Shown one piece after another: positions 33,806-41,334 of a stretch of 64,000 nucleotides of DNA. This DNA comes from Prevotella aff. ruminicola Tc2-24 (lineage in GTDB: Bacteria; Bacteroidota; Bacteroidia; Bacteroidales; Bacteroidaceae). The notes below the pieces were generated by a model. That model worked only from the letters and a program-made list of their open reading frames with translations. It made no database searches and was not told the origin of the DNA. The translations under genes and the position numbers were made by a program. Positions within the stretch are counted from its first letter, which is position 1. Every line of letters begins with the position of its first letter. The stretch is taken from NCBI RefSeq assembly GCF_900110895.1, contig NZ_FOIQ01000002.1, positions 125,810 to 189,809 of the forward strand, written 5' to 3'.

Positions 33806-34638
33806 ATCTTCATAGCTTTAAGGAACCGTCGTTTGCCATATTGGTCTACACGAATCTCTATTTTCTGTAAGCCAAGTCGCTTTAAATAGTCGCTGACCTC
33901 ATCAGCCGTCAGAGGATTGAGTTCGAAATAGAGTTGCCCACCAGGCGTCAGTGTCCGGATAGCATAGTCGCCAATACGCTTATAGAACAAAGCCGGATCA
34001 TCAGCTGGTCCAAAGAGGGCCGTCTCGGGCTCATAGTTAAGCACATTTTCTGCCATTCCATCGCGTTCTTGCAGCTTGATATAAGGCGGATTGCTGACGA
34101 TAATATCCCACTGTCGACCGTCGTCAGCAGAGAAATGAAGAGCGTCCTGCCGCTCAAAGACGATGTTTGTCCCCTGCGCCTCAGCGTTCCCCGCAGCTAT
34201 GCGGAGAGCCTCATCAGAGATATCCCAGGCTGTTACCTTAGCCGCAGACAGCGCCAACGCCAGTGTTACCGCGATGCAACCACTACCCGTCCCAATGTCC
34301 AAAACTGATCGCACAGCGAAACTATTCTCCCGTATAATCCAGCGACAGAGTTCTGCAGTCTCGGGACGCGGTATCAGCACGCCAGGTGCTACATGAAACT
34401 GCCGTCCGCAGAAGTCGGCACATCCCACGACATATTGCACAGGCTCCGCCTTCTCTAGGCGCTGCATGATTTTCTCCAGTTCCGCTTGGTCGTCTGCGGA
34501 TAATTGTGTAACTTTGCCGCAGAGAATATCTGTCAACGACAGACCAAAACGTACGTCAAGCACCCAACGGACGATTGCCTTCGCCTCGTCCGCCTCGTAG
34601 ATACCTGTCAGCCTATGCCAGAGTGTCTCATATGTCAT
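33802..34638 (-). CDS. prmC: Release factor glutamine methyltransferase
   Basis: 278-aa SAM-dependent methyltransferase that modifies the GGQ glutamine of peptide release factors. An N-terminal helical domain (about 1-75) is followed by VLDIGTGSGCIAVTLAL (SAM-binding motif I, about 117-133) and the catalytic IVSNPPYIKLQE (about 187-198). The start at 34638 is 8 bases after a -7 box (34647-34654), which excludes a longer upstream reading and makes the mRNA nearly leaderless. Divergent from ribD; first gene of an operon with recX and comF. Confidence 0.95.
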   Translation of the reverse strand: MTYETLWHRLTGIYEADEAKAIVRWVLDVRFGLSLTDILCGKVTQLSADDQAELEKIMQRLEKAEPVQYVVGCADFCGRQFHVAPGVLIPRPETAELCRWIIRENSFAVRSVLDIGTGSGCIAVTLALALSAAKVTAWDISDEALRIAAGNAEAQGTNIVFERQDALHFSADDGRQWDIIVSNPPYIKLQERDGMAENVLNYEPETALFGPADDPALFYKRIGDYAIRTLTPGGQLYFELNPLTADEVSDYLKRLGLQKIEIRVDQYGKRRFLKAMKI

Positions 34639-34646
34639 CGTGCTTG

Positions 34647-34654
34647 CAAAGATA
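34647..34654 (-). promoter_or_regulatory. -7 box of the prmC operon
   Basis: CAAAGATA reads TATCTTTG on the minus strand; the ATG follows after 8 bases. Confidence 0.6.
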
Positions 34655-34655
34655 G

Positions 34656-34691
34656 TGAAAAGTAAAAAGGTAAAAAAGTAAAAAGGTAAAA
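34656..34691. repeat. A-rich tandem tract between prmC and ribD
   Basis: AAAAAGGT-type units (AGTAAAAAGGTAAAAA repeated) fill the whole gap up to the ribD start. A related tract occurs at 61290-61320 and, inverted, at 61370-61395. Confidence 0.6.
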
Positions 34692-34693
34692 AA

Positions 34694-35617
34694 ATGATGA
34701 TAGAAGACGAGAAATACATGCGCCGTTGTATACAACTGGCAAAGAACGGGCAAAAGAATGCAAAGCCTAACCCGATGGTGGGCGCGGTGATTGTGAGTGC
34801 CGACGGCCGGATCATTGGCGAGGGTTATCATGTACGCTGCGGTGAGGGACATGCCGAAGTGAACGCCTTTGCCTCGGTACGACCAGAGGATGAGCCCCTG
34901 CTGTCCGAAGCGACCATCTACGTGAGTCTGGAACCCTGCTCCCACTATGGCAAGACACCGCCCTGCGCTGATCTGATTATCAAGAAAGGTGTCAGACGTG
35001 TGGTGGTAGGCACCATCGATCCCTTTGCCGAGGTACAGGGTCGCGGCATCAAGAAAATCCGCGACGCCGGTATCGAGGTAACGGTGGGTGTGCTCGAAGA
35101 GGAATGCCAGTGGCTCAACCGTCGTTTCTTCACATTCCATCGAGAGAAACGCCCCTATATCATCCTGAAATGGGCACAGACGACCAACGGCTTTATCGAC
35201 GATCATTTCAAGCCGACAACTATCTCGGACAGCTTCACAAAAATGCTCAGTCATAAACTACGTGCCGAGGAGGATGCTATCCTTGTGGGTCGCGTCACCG
35301 ATGAACGCGACCATCCCCAACTGACGGTTCGCGAGTGGGTGGGTTCGGATCCAAAGCGACTTGTCATCGACCACAACCATCCATTGAATATCGAAAGCCT
35401 ACATGCCCACGGCATTCAATCGCTCATTGTCGAGGGCGGTACGAAAACACTCCAAGCCTTCATTGAACAAGGCTTATGGGATGAGATACGGGTGGAAACG
35501 AACCTGGCAATGACCGTTAGCGATGGTACCCGTGCCCCACAAATCCCCGCCGAAGTCGCTGTCGCAAAGTGTCAGACATACGACGGCCATGTGATTGTCA
35601 ACTACAAGAAACGATAA
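34694..35617 (+). CDS. ribD: Bifunctional riboflavin deaminase/reductase
   Basis: 307-aa cytoplasmic enzyme for two steps of riboflavin synthesis. The N-terminal deaminase domain (residues 1-145) shows the zinc site HAEVNAF and PCSHYGKTPPC; the C-terminal reductase domain (about 148-307) has ILKWAQTTNGFIDD and a shortened middle, ending in LIVEGGTKTLQAFIEQGLWDEIRVET. The reductase half is shorter than in many species, as is common in this phylum. The A-rich tract just before the ATG probably serves ribosome binding. No FMN riboswitch or clear promoter box is seen. It stands alone and converges with the RNase H gene. Confidence 0.95.
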   Translation: MMIEDEKYMRRCIQLAKNGQKNAKPNPMVGAVIVSADGRIIGEGYHVRCGEGHAEVNAFASVRPEDEPLLSEATIYVSLEPCSHYGKTPPCADLIIKKGVRRVVVGTIDPFAEVQGRGIKKIRDAGIEVTVGVLEEECQWLNRRFFTFHREKRPYIILKWAQTTNGFIDDHFKPTTISDSFTKMLSHKLRAEEDAILVGRVTDERDHPQLTVREWVGSDPKRLVIDHNHPLNIESLHAHGIQSLIVEGGTKTLQAFIEQGLWDEIRVETNLAMTVSDGTRAPQIPAEVAVAKCQTYDGHVIVNYKKR

Positions 35618-35644
35618 TCCCCTATCTATAGAGGTTAAGAATAT

Positions 35645-36130
35645 CTACTTCCTGCCGAAGTCGGCAGGCACTTCTCCCCATTTCTGGGTTTCCCACTTTA
35701 TGATGGGATTGCGATAGTTATGCGTCTGGAGCCAGTTCTCCGCACGGGCGATAATCTGAAAGAGCGGCTCCGTCTGCGGAGTGTGCTCTAATTTAGTCTT
35801 ACACTTGCGTTTCTGTACCCAGAGAATCGCATTGTACGAATCAGAATAGATGGTCTTATCGTGCAAGCCTTGCTGCCAGCAAAGAGCGAGAGCATGGACG
35901 ATGGCAAGGAACTCACCTATATTATTTGTCCCATGAACAGGGCCATAGTGGAAAACACGATAGCCCGTCAGCAAATCGATGGCCTGATATTCCATCGGTC
36001 CGGGGTTTCCCGAGCATGCCGCATCAACAGCCCATGCGTCTGCCCTTACCTCCATAGGCAAGGGCAGTACAGTGTCGTTACGATAATCCGGTGGATTTGA
36101 ACTATCAGTCTTCAATTCTTCATTCTTCAT
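35645..36130 (-). CDS. Ribonuclease H1-type protein
   Basis: 161 aa with a type 1 RNase H fold, which cleaves the RNA strand of RNA-DNA hybrids. The four acidic catalytic residues can be placed: Asp36 (AWAVDAACSGNPGP), Glu73 (GTNNIGEFLAIVHAL), Asp97 (IYSDSYNAILWV) and Asp157 (PADFGRK), the last very close to the C-terminus. The first 25 residues are low-complexity and may not be translated; ATG at 36055 is the alternative start. It begins 6 bases after the argS stop, so it is probably cotranscribed. Confidence 0.88.
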   Translation of the reverse strand: MKNEELKTDSSNPPDYRNDTVLPLPMEVRADAWAVDAACSGNPGPMEYQAIDLLTGYRVFHYGPVHGTNNIGEFLAIVHALALCWQQGLHDKTIYSDSYNAILWVQKRKCKTKLEHTPQTEPLFQIIARAENWLQTHNYRNPIIKWETQKWGEVPADFGRK

Positions 36131-36136
36131 TTAGAA

Positions 36137-37915
36137 CTACATACGCTCAGGCACCTCGATGCCAAGCAGGCTCATCGCACTCTTGATGATTTTTGCGACA
36201 TTCTTGGCCAGAACAAGACGGAAGAGGCGTTTCTGCTCATCGGGCTCGTTGAGGATGCTGTAATCATGATAGAACTGATTGAACACCTTCGTCAACTCGT
36301 AGCAGTAGTTGGCGATGCCCGATGGAGAATAGTCCTTACCAGCCTGCTCCACGGCAGCACCAAACTCGTTCATCTTCTGGATGAGTTCAATCTCCTTGTC
36401 TGAGAGTTCCACATTCTCTGGACATCCTGCCACCTGTGATGCCTTACGCAGAATACTGCGAATACGGGCATAGGTATACTGAATGAAAGGACCTGTATTA
36501 CCATTGAAATCGATACTTTCCTCTGGGTTGAACAGCATGTTCTTCCTTGCGTCGACCTTCAGGATGAAATACTTCAGGGCACCCATACCGACGATACGTG
36601 CGATCTCTCGGCGCTCTTCCTCAGTCATATCGTCGAACTTACCCAGTTCCATTGATGTCTTATAGGCATCTTCTACCATTAGTGCCATCAGGTCATCGGC
36701 ATCCACAACCGTTCCCTCACGGCTCTTCATCTTTCCGTTGGGAAGTTCTACCATACCATAGGAGAAGTGTGTCAGTTCCTTACCCCACTTGAAGCCCAAG
36801 CGGTCAAGAAGGATCGAGAGCACCTGGAAGTGGTAGTTCTGCTCGTTGCCCACCACATAGATCATCTTGTCGATGGGATAATCCTGGAAGCGCATCTCAG
36901 CCGTACCGATATCCTGTGTCATATAGACACTGGTTCCGTCGCTACGCAGCAGCAGCTTCTGATCAAGGCCCTCATTGGTGAGGTCGGCCCATACGCTATT
37001 GTCCTCATGTCGCTCAAAAAGTCCCTTGGCGAGTCCTTCCTCTACCTTGGCCTTACCCTTCAAGTAGGTCTGTGACTCATAATAGATCTTATCGAAGCCG
37101 ACACCCATCTTCTTGTAAGTCTCATCGAAGCCGGCATATACCCAGTTGTTCATCTTCTCCCACAGGGCACGCACCTCGGGATCATTCTGCTCCCATTTCA
37201 CCAGCATCTCGTGAGCCTCTTTGATGAGTGGAGCCTCCTGCTTGGCCTTTTCCTCGTCCATGCCCTGAGCTACCAATTGCTTGATCTCCTCACGGTAGTG
37301 TTTGTCGAAGGCCACGTAATAGTCGCCGATCAGGTGGTCGCCCTTCTTGCCGCTCGACTCCGGCGTCTCACCGTTTCCGTATTTCAGCCAGGCGAGCATC
37401 GACTTACAGATATGAATACCGCGGTCGTTCACGATATTGGTCTTCACCACCTTGTTACCGTTGGCTTCCATAATCTGTGCCAACGACCAACCCAGCAGGT
37501 TGTTACGCACGTGCCCGAGGTGGAGAGGCTTGTTCGTATTAGGCGATGAATACTCAATCATCACGAGGGGAGAATTGTCTGTAGCCTGCTTCGTGCCGAA
37601 ATGATCATCGGCATCGATGGCACTGAGCAACTGCAACCACGCACCATCACCAATGCTGAGGTTCAGGAATCCCTTCACCACATTGAACTTCTCGATTGCT
37701 CCACAGTTCTTCTGCAGATACTCACCCAACTCCTGCGCTGTCTGCTCAGGCGACTTCCGCGCCATCTTCACGAAGGGGAACACCACAAGCGTCAGGTTAC
37801 CCTCAAACTCACTTCTCGTCTTCTGCAACTGCACCATCTTCTCTGGCACTTCCACGCCGTAGAGAGCCTTCACGGCCTCTTGTGCAGCCTTGCTGATCAA
37901 TGCTTCAATATTCAT
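36137..37915 (-). CDS. argS: Arginyl-tRNA synthetase
   Basis: 592-aa class I synthetase. The N-terminal Add1 domain (1-110) is followed by the HIGH-type motif in SSPNTNKPLHLGHVRNN (about 124-140), the KMSKS equivalent as KMKSREGTV (about residues 397-405) and the DALR anticodon-binding domain at the C-terminus ending in ALLGIEVPERM. It charges tRNA-Arg with arginine. A -7 box lies 19 bases before the start. Confidence 0.97.
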   Translation of the reverse strand: MNIEALISKAAQEAVKALYGVEVPEKMVQLQKTRSEFEGNLTLVVFPFVKMARKSPEQTAQELGEYLQKNCGAIEKFNVVKGFLNLSIGDGAWLQLLSAIDADDHFGTKQATDNSPLVMIEYSSPNTNKPLHLGHVRNNLLGWSLAQIMEANGNKVVKTNIVNDRGIHICKSMLAWLKYGNGETPESSGKKGDHLIGDYYVAFDKHYREEIKQLVAQGMDEEKAKQEAPLIKEAHEMLVKWEQNDPEVRALWEKMNNWVYAGFDETYKKMGVGFDKIYYESQTYLKGKAKVEEGLAKGLFERHEDNSVWADLTNEGLDQKLLLRSDGTSVYMTQDIGTAEMRFQDYPIDKMIYVVGNEQNYHFQVLSILLDRLGFKWGKELTHFSYGMVELPNGKMKSREGTVVDADDLMALMVEDAYKTSMELGKFDDMTEEERREIARIVGMGALKYFILKVDARKNMLFNPEESIDFNGNTGPFIQYTYARIRSILRKASQVAGCPENVELSDKEIELIQKMNEFGAAVEQAGKDYSPSGIANYCYELTKVFNQFYHDYSILNEPDEQKRLFRLVLAKNVAKIIKSAMSLLGIEVPERM

Positions 37916-37934
37916 ATCCTTACAAATTTGGGTG

Positions 37935-37942
37935 CAAAGGTA
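37935..37942 (-). promoter_or_regulatory. -7 box of argS
   Basis: CAAAGGTA reads TACCTTTG on the minus strand, 19 bases before the ATG. Confidence 0.6.
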
Positions 37943-38006
37943 CTATTTTTAATTGACTTATCACAGAAAAACAACAGGAAGTTTTGATTTTCAGGCAGAT
38001 TTACAC

Positions 38007-38055
38007 AAAACAACTGGGACAGATTTTAACTGGTTAAGCAGTCAAAACCTGTCCC
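38007..38055 (-). terminator. Terminator after the small lipoprotein gene
   Basis: GGGACAG (38016-38022) and CTGTCCC (38049-38055), with further inner pairing (TTTT/AAAA, ACTG/CAGT), form a long hairpin that leads into TTGTTTTGTG on the minus strand. Confidence 0.65.
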
Positions 38056-38088
38056 TTCGAGTATTATTCCCTTAGCGCAGCACCGTCT

Positions 38089-38463
38089 TTAATACAGATA
38101 CGGTCCTTTACCCTTCAGACGCTCGCTTGCCACCACATAGGTATTTCCATCGACAGATGCTTTGAGTTTATTCTTGACATACAAGTCAATATGTATGGCG
38201 GCCTTGCGATCTTTGCAATGGACTTCCACATATGCAAAAAAATCCGTAGTATACATCTCTTTCTCAAAGTCTCCTTTTCTATGAAAGCCTTCTGCTGGTA
38301 AGCCATTGCCAAATATAAGAAGCTCTGCATCAGGTGTATCCGTAGTTATACGATACTTGATCAAAGTCTCCTTTTCTTCTATGGGTGTATCATCCCCATC
38401 ACAGCTCTGAAATACAAATAAGGTGCTAATAGAAAGCACAATCAATGCAATAATCTTTTTCAT
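38089..38463 (-). CDS. Small secreted lipoprotein, function unknown
   Basis: 124 aa with signal peptide and lipobox VFQSC (Cys21), followed by an acidic linker (DGDDTPIEEKE) and a beta-rich domain of about 90 residues (KYRITTDTPDAELLIFG, FAYVEVHCKDRKAAIHIDLYVKNKLKASVDGNTYVVA). No family is recognised. It follows a 37-codon reading frame by 12 bases and shares its promoter at 38682-38714. It lies beside the divergent radical SAM-lipoprotein gene. Confidence 0.75.
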   Translation of the reverse strand: MKKIIALIVLSISTLFVFQSCDGDDTPIEEKETLIKYRITTDTPDAELLIFGNGLPAEGFHRKGDFEKEMYTTDFFAYVEVHCKDRKAAIHIDLYVKNKLKASVDGNTYVVASERLKGKGPYLY

Positions 38464-38475
38464 TCCTTTAATTGT

Positions 38476-38589
38476 TTATTTTGCAGTTACACCAAACAAC
38501 ACGTTGCCTGTATTGTATATTTTCATTTGATACTGCGAACCAGATTTCCCCTCTATAATCGGGTCATAAAAATAAATTGATACATCCAT
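38476..38589 (-). CDS. Possible small protein or gene remnant (37 aa)
   Basis: A short reading frame begins ATG at 38587-38589 (MDVSIYFYDPIIEG...) and ends ...NTGNVLFGVTAK with TAA at 38476-38478. The same frame is open upstream back to a stop at 38662-38664, without another start codon, and its translation keeps a natural composition (e.g. FINKFKALKNEKN), so it may be the end of a decayed gene rather than a complete one. A promoter (38682-38714) lies just upstream and the lipoprotein gene starts 12 bases after its stop. Protein-like but unproven. Confidence 0.4.
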   Translation of the reverse strand: MDVSIYFYDPIIEGKSGSQYQMKIYNTGNVLFGVTAK

Positions 38590-38681
38590 TATTACATTTT
38601 TTTCATTCTTTAATGCTTTGAATTTGTTAATAAACGAATTTGTTGACTCGATTAATCTATTTCAACGGTTGATATCGTCTG

Positions 38682-38714
38682 CAAAAATATCAAAAAAAAA
38701 GCACATGTTCCAAA
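38682..38714 (-). promoter_or_regulatory. Promoter of the small ORF-lipoprotein unit
   Basis: On the minus strand TTTG (38711-38714) and TATTTTTG (38682-38689), 21-base spacer. The rest of the 38590-38941 stretch is A/T-rich and holds no other gene; no clear promoter is seen for the rightward radical SAM gene. Confidence 0.55.
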
Positions 38715-38941
38715 TAAACAATAAAGTTTTTTCATTCAAGAACACATAAAACGCCCAAAATGCAAGATAACAACCAACTGATAATTAGCATATTACAAAT
38801 TTTTTAAAACAAAAATACAACAAAGCCGCTTTCATGGCCTAAAAGAGGCGGGAAAAAGGCGAATAACACACTGTTTATGGTTTTTTAACTGAGAAAAGAG
38901 CAAGATTCCTTGTGCTTCGCAGTTATAGGGAAAAGACAAAT

Positions 38942-40513
38942 ATGAAAGCGACCCCACTATCATTCAAGAAGGCCGTTGCTCTCGAGCTCTGGCGGAGACA
39001 ACAGGCAATCACCTGCAAGGAGCACCCGCTCAGGCAACTCTTCTGGGAGTGCACGCTCCGCTGCGACCTGAGATGCCGCCATTGCGGTAGCGACTGTAAG
39101 ATGCTTCCAGAAAACAAGGACATGCCCAAGGAAGACTTTCTGCGTGTACTCGACAGTATTGCTCAGAAGACAGATCCCCACAAGGTGTTTGTGGTTATCT
39201 CTGGCGGCGAACCCCTGATGCGGCGCGATCTCGAGGTATGCGGAAGGGCCATTTACGAAAAGGGGTTCCCTTGGGGAATGGTGACCAATGGGCTTCATCT
39301 CACACCACAACGTTGGCAAGGACTCCTGAAGGCGGGCATCCACTCGATGAGCATCAGTCTCGACGGCCTGGAAGAGGCGCACAACTGGATGCGTGGTAAC
39401 GAAAAGAGCTTCCAGATGGTAAGCCAGGCACTGGATATGCTCGTTGCCAAAAGCGATTTCCTGTTCGACATCGTTACCTGCGTGAATCGACGAAACTACG
39501 CCACCCTTGATGAGATCAAGGATTTCCTGATTACAAAAGGAGTCAAACGCTGGCGACTCTTTACTGTTTTCCCCGTAGGCCGCGCTGCCCTCGACCCCAT
39601 GATGAGACTGACAGATGAGGAGTTCCGTGGTGTCTTCGACTATATCAAAAGGACACGTGAAGAGGGGCGTATACGTGTCGATTACGGCTGTGAAGGGTTC
39701 CTAGGCAACTATGAAGGCGAGGTACGCTCTCGTCTTTTCTCATGTCAGGCTGGCATCACCGTAGGCTCTGTGATGGCCGACGGCGCAATCGGCGCCTGTG
39801 CCAGCATCCGTGCCGACTACCATCAAGGGAATATCTATGAGGACGACTTCATGGATGTATGGGAGAACCGCTATCTCCCCTATCGCAACCGCGAATGGAT
39901 GAAAACGGATGAGTGCGCCACATGTAAATATTTCCGCTACTGCCGAGGCAACGGGATGCATCTTCGCGACAAAGAAGGCAAGTTGCTGTTTTGTCATCTC
40001 CATCGCCTCAACTCAGAAAACAACAAAAGAGAATATCATATGAAAGTAAGATTCAATTATTGGTACAATGCCGTCTTAACGGTCCTCCTGTCAATGTTAG
40101 GTTATAGTTGCTCATTATCAGACCCTGACGGCCCAGTAGAATACGGTACACCCTCTGCCAACTTTGAGGTAAAGGGCTGTGTGACGGACGAGGCAGGAGT
40201 CCCCGTTCAGGGAATCAAGACCCTCGTGAAACTTGTAGAAACCTATGGCAACAAAGTACACGTCGAAGGAATGGATTCCGTTCTGACAAGCGAATCAGGC
40301 AACTATCAGCTGAAATATGGTGGCAGCGCCTTCGATCGGCGGATGAAACTGATTGTGAAAGATATCGATGGTCCTGCCAATGGCGGACAGTTTAAGAGCG
40401 ATACGCTTGACATAGACTTCGACAAAGCCGTGAAAGTGAAAAACGGCGATGGACACTGGTTTATGGGCGATTATGAGATTACCAAGAACGTTCAGTTGAA
40501 GAAAGAACAATAA
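38942..40513 (+). CDS. Radical SAM/SPASM enzyme fused to its partner lipoprotein
   Basis: One open frame of 523 codons with two distinct parts. Residues 1-366 are a radical SAM enzyme: CxxxCxxC at Cys41/45/48 (CDLRCRHC), SGGEP near residue 90, and a SPASM-type C-terminus with C-x12-G-x4-C (CQAGITVGSVMADGAIGAC) and CATCKYFRYC, whose expected fourth cysteine is Gly. Residues 367-523 start with Met at base 40040 and look like a complete small lipoprotein: signal peptide, lipobox LGYSC, the YGTPSANFEVKG segment and a carboxypeptidase-regulatory-like fold. From memory, such enzymes and lipoproteins are separate neighbours (the rSAM/lipoprotein system, NCBIfam TIGR04133 and TIGR04134). Here no stop codon separates them. 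The second part may instead be translated from its own ATG. Start 38942 was preferred over 38912 because the protein begins normally there. Confidence 0.88.
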   Translation: MKATPLSFKKAVALELWRRQQAITCKEHPLRQLFWECTLRCDLRCRHCGSDCKMLPENKDMPKEDFLRVLDSIAQKTDPHKVFVVISGGEPLMRRDLEVCGRAIYEKGFPWGMVTNGLHLTPQRWQGLLKAGIHSMSISLDGLEEAHNWMRGNEKSFQMVSQALDMLVAKSDFLFDIVTCVNRRNYATLDEIKDFLITKGVKRWRLFTVFPVGRAALDPMMRLTDEEFRGVFDYIKRTREEGRIRVDYGCEGFLGNYEGEVRSRLFSCQAGITVGSVMADGAIGACASIRADYHQGNIYEDDFMDVWENRYLPYRNREWMKTDECATCKYFRYCRGNGMHLRDKEGKLLFCHLHRLNSENNKREYHMKVRFNYWYNAVLTVLLSMLGYSCSLSDPDGPVEYGTPSANFEVKGCVTDEAGVPVQGIKTLVKLVETYGNKVHVEGMDSVLTSESGNYQLKYGGSAFDRRMKLIVKDIDGPANGGQFKSDTLDIDFDKAVKVKNGDGHWFMGDYEITKNVQLKKEQ

Positions 40514-40541
40514 GACACATAAGACCGATCATCTCTTCTTA

Positions 40542-40607
40542 GACTTTCCTCCGGGTAAAGTCCTACTTTCCTCCGAGGAAACCCTGACTTTCCTCGGAGG
40601 AAAGTCT
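40542..40607. repeat. Three 22-bp tandem palindromic repeats
   Basis: Units 40542-40563, 40564-40585 and 40586-40607 each begin ACTTTCCTC after one variable base. The third is a perfect palindrome with 10-bp arms (GACTTTCCTC/GAGGAAAGTC); the other two are degenerate. They lie between the convergent radical SAM and DUF3244 genes. Confidence 0.85.
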
Positions 40608-40640
40608 ATGGAGCATTTTCCGGATGCGTGACAGAAGACA

Positions 40641-40674
40641 AAAAAAGTGCCACTCCAGCATTACGGAGTGGCAC
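40641..40674 (-). terminator. Intrinsic terminator after the DUF3244 gene
   Basis: GTGCCACTCC (40647-40656) and GGAGTGGCAC (40665-40674) form a perfect 10-bp stem that leads into TTTTTT on the minus strand. Confidence 0.85.
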
Positions 40675-40698
40675 GCAAAATGGTTAACAAGTTTTGGG

Positions 40699-41079
40699 TC
40701 AATCGTTTGTTATTATAATCACGTAAGAGGAAATCACTTCACCATTACCTTTCTCCAACGTCAAGGTATACTCCCCTTCGTCATAATCACCCAGATAATC
40801 GGTATAGACCTGATTGGCAGGAATAGAGACCGTAGCCTCGCTGTAGACTATACCATTGGATGAGATTATCACATGTAGCCCCACAACATTGTAGTTCGGA
40901 CTGATGGACAACTCCCCCGTTTCTGCGTCAAGCCAAACACCGATACGGTATCTGGCAGGTGCCATAACAGGTGGCTTTGGGAATGGTGTCAGTTTTTTCA
41001 ATACATGATGCTTTGCAAACGACGACGATGGCAGCATCAAGAATGCCATTAAGATTAATAAAAAAAGTCTGTTATTCAT
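40699..41079 (-). CDS. DUF3244-like exported protein
   Basis: 126 aa from the chosen start, with a signal peptide (MNNRLFLLILMAFLMLPSSSFA). The mature part is a single beta-sandwich-like domain (RIGVWLDAETGELSISPNYNVVGLHVII, GEYTLTLEKGNGEVISSYVIIITND), the pattern of the DUF3244 family of small secreted Bacteroidetes proteins, whose role is not known to me. The start at 41079 is supported by a -7 box at 41106-41113. It is divergent from the TPR-HTH regulator gene, which may control it. Confidence 0.78.
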   Translation of the reverse strand: MNNRLFLLILMAFLMLPSSSFAKHHVLKKLTPFPKPPVMAPARYRIGVWLDAETGELSISPNYNVVGLHVIISSNGIVYSEATVSIPANQVYTDYLGDYDEGEYTLTLEKGNGEVISSYVIIITND

Positions 41080-41105
41080 AATTAATTTATAAATAAAATT
41101 CGCCA

Positions 41106-41113
41106 CAAAAGTA
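41106..41113 (-). promoter_or_regulatory. -7 box of the DUF3244 gene
   Basis: CAAAAGTA reads TACTTTTG on the minus strand, 26 bases before the chosen ATG. Confidence 0.55.
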
Positions 41114-41312
41114 AGCCAGATTACCAGAAAACGTATAGAATTCTTGTTTTAATTTTGACGGAGTTATTCCACTGTTACACAGTACCTTACATTTTATTAT
41201 ACACCAAAAACAGTCAATATTGAAGCCCTTGTTTCTTTTCTATTCGTTTCATGAGACATGGGCAAAAGCGATATTAGGAATAATTAACCCTGAACGTGGG
41301 CCATTTAGCGAA

Positions 41313-41328
41313 TAATTTTGTAAATTTG
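41313..41328 (+). promoter_or_regulatory. Two adjacent -7 boxes before the TPR-HTH gene
   Basis: TAATTTTG (41313-41320) and TAAATTTG (41321-41328) both match TAnnTTTG. The second ends 6 bases before the ATG at 41335, the first 14 bases before. No clear -33 element. Confidence 0.5.
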
Positions 41329-41334
41329 TACATT

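Noticed and set aside
40542..40607. Tandem palindromes as a CRISPR array
   Set aside because: The 22-base units touch each other without spacers, so it is not an array.
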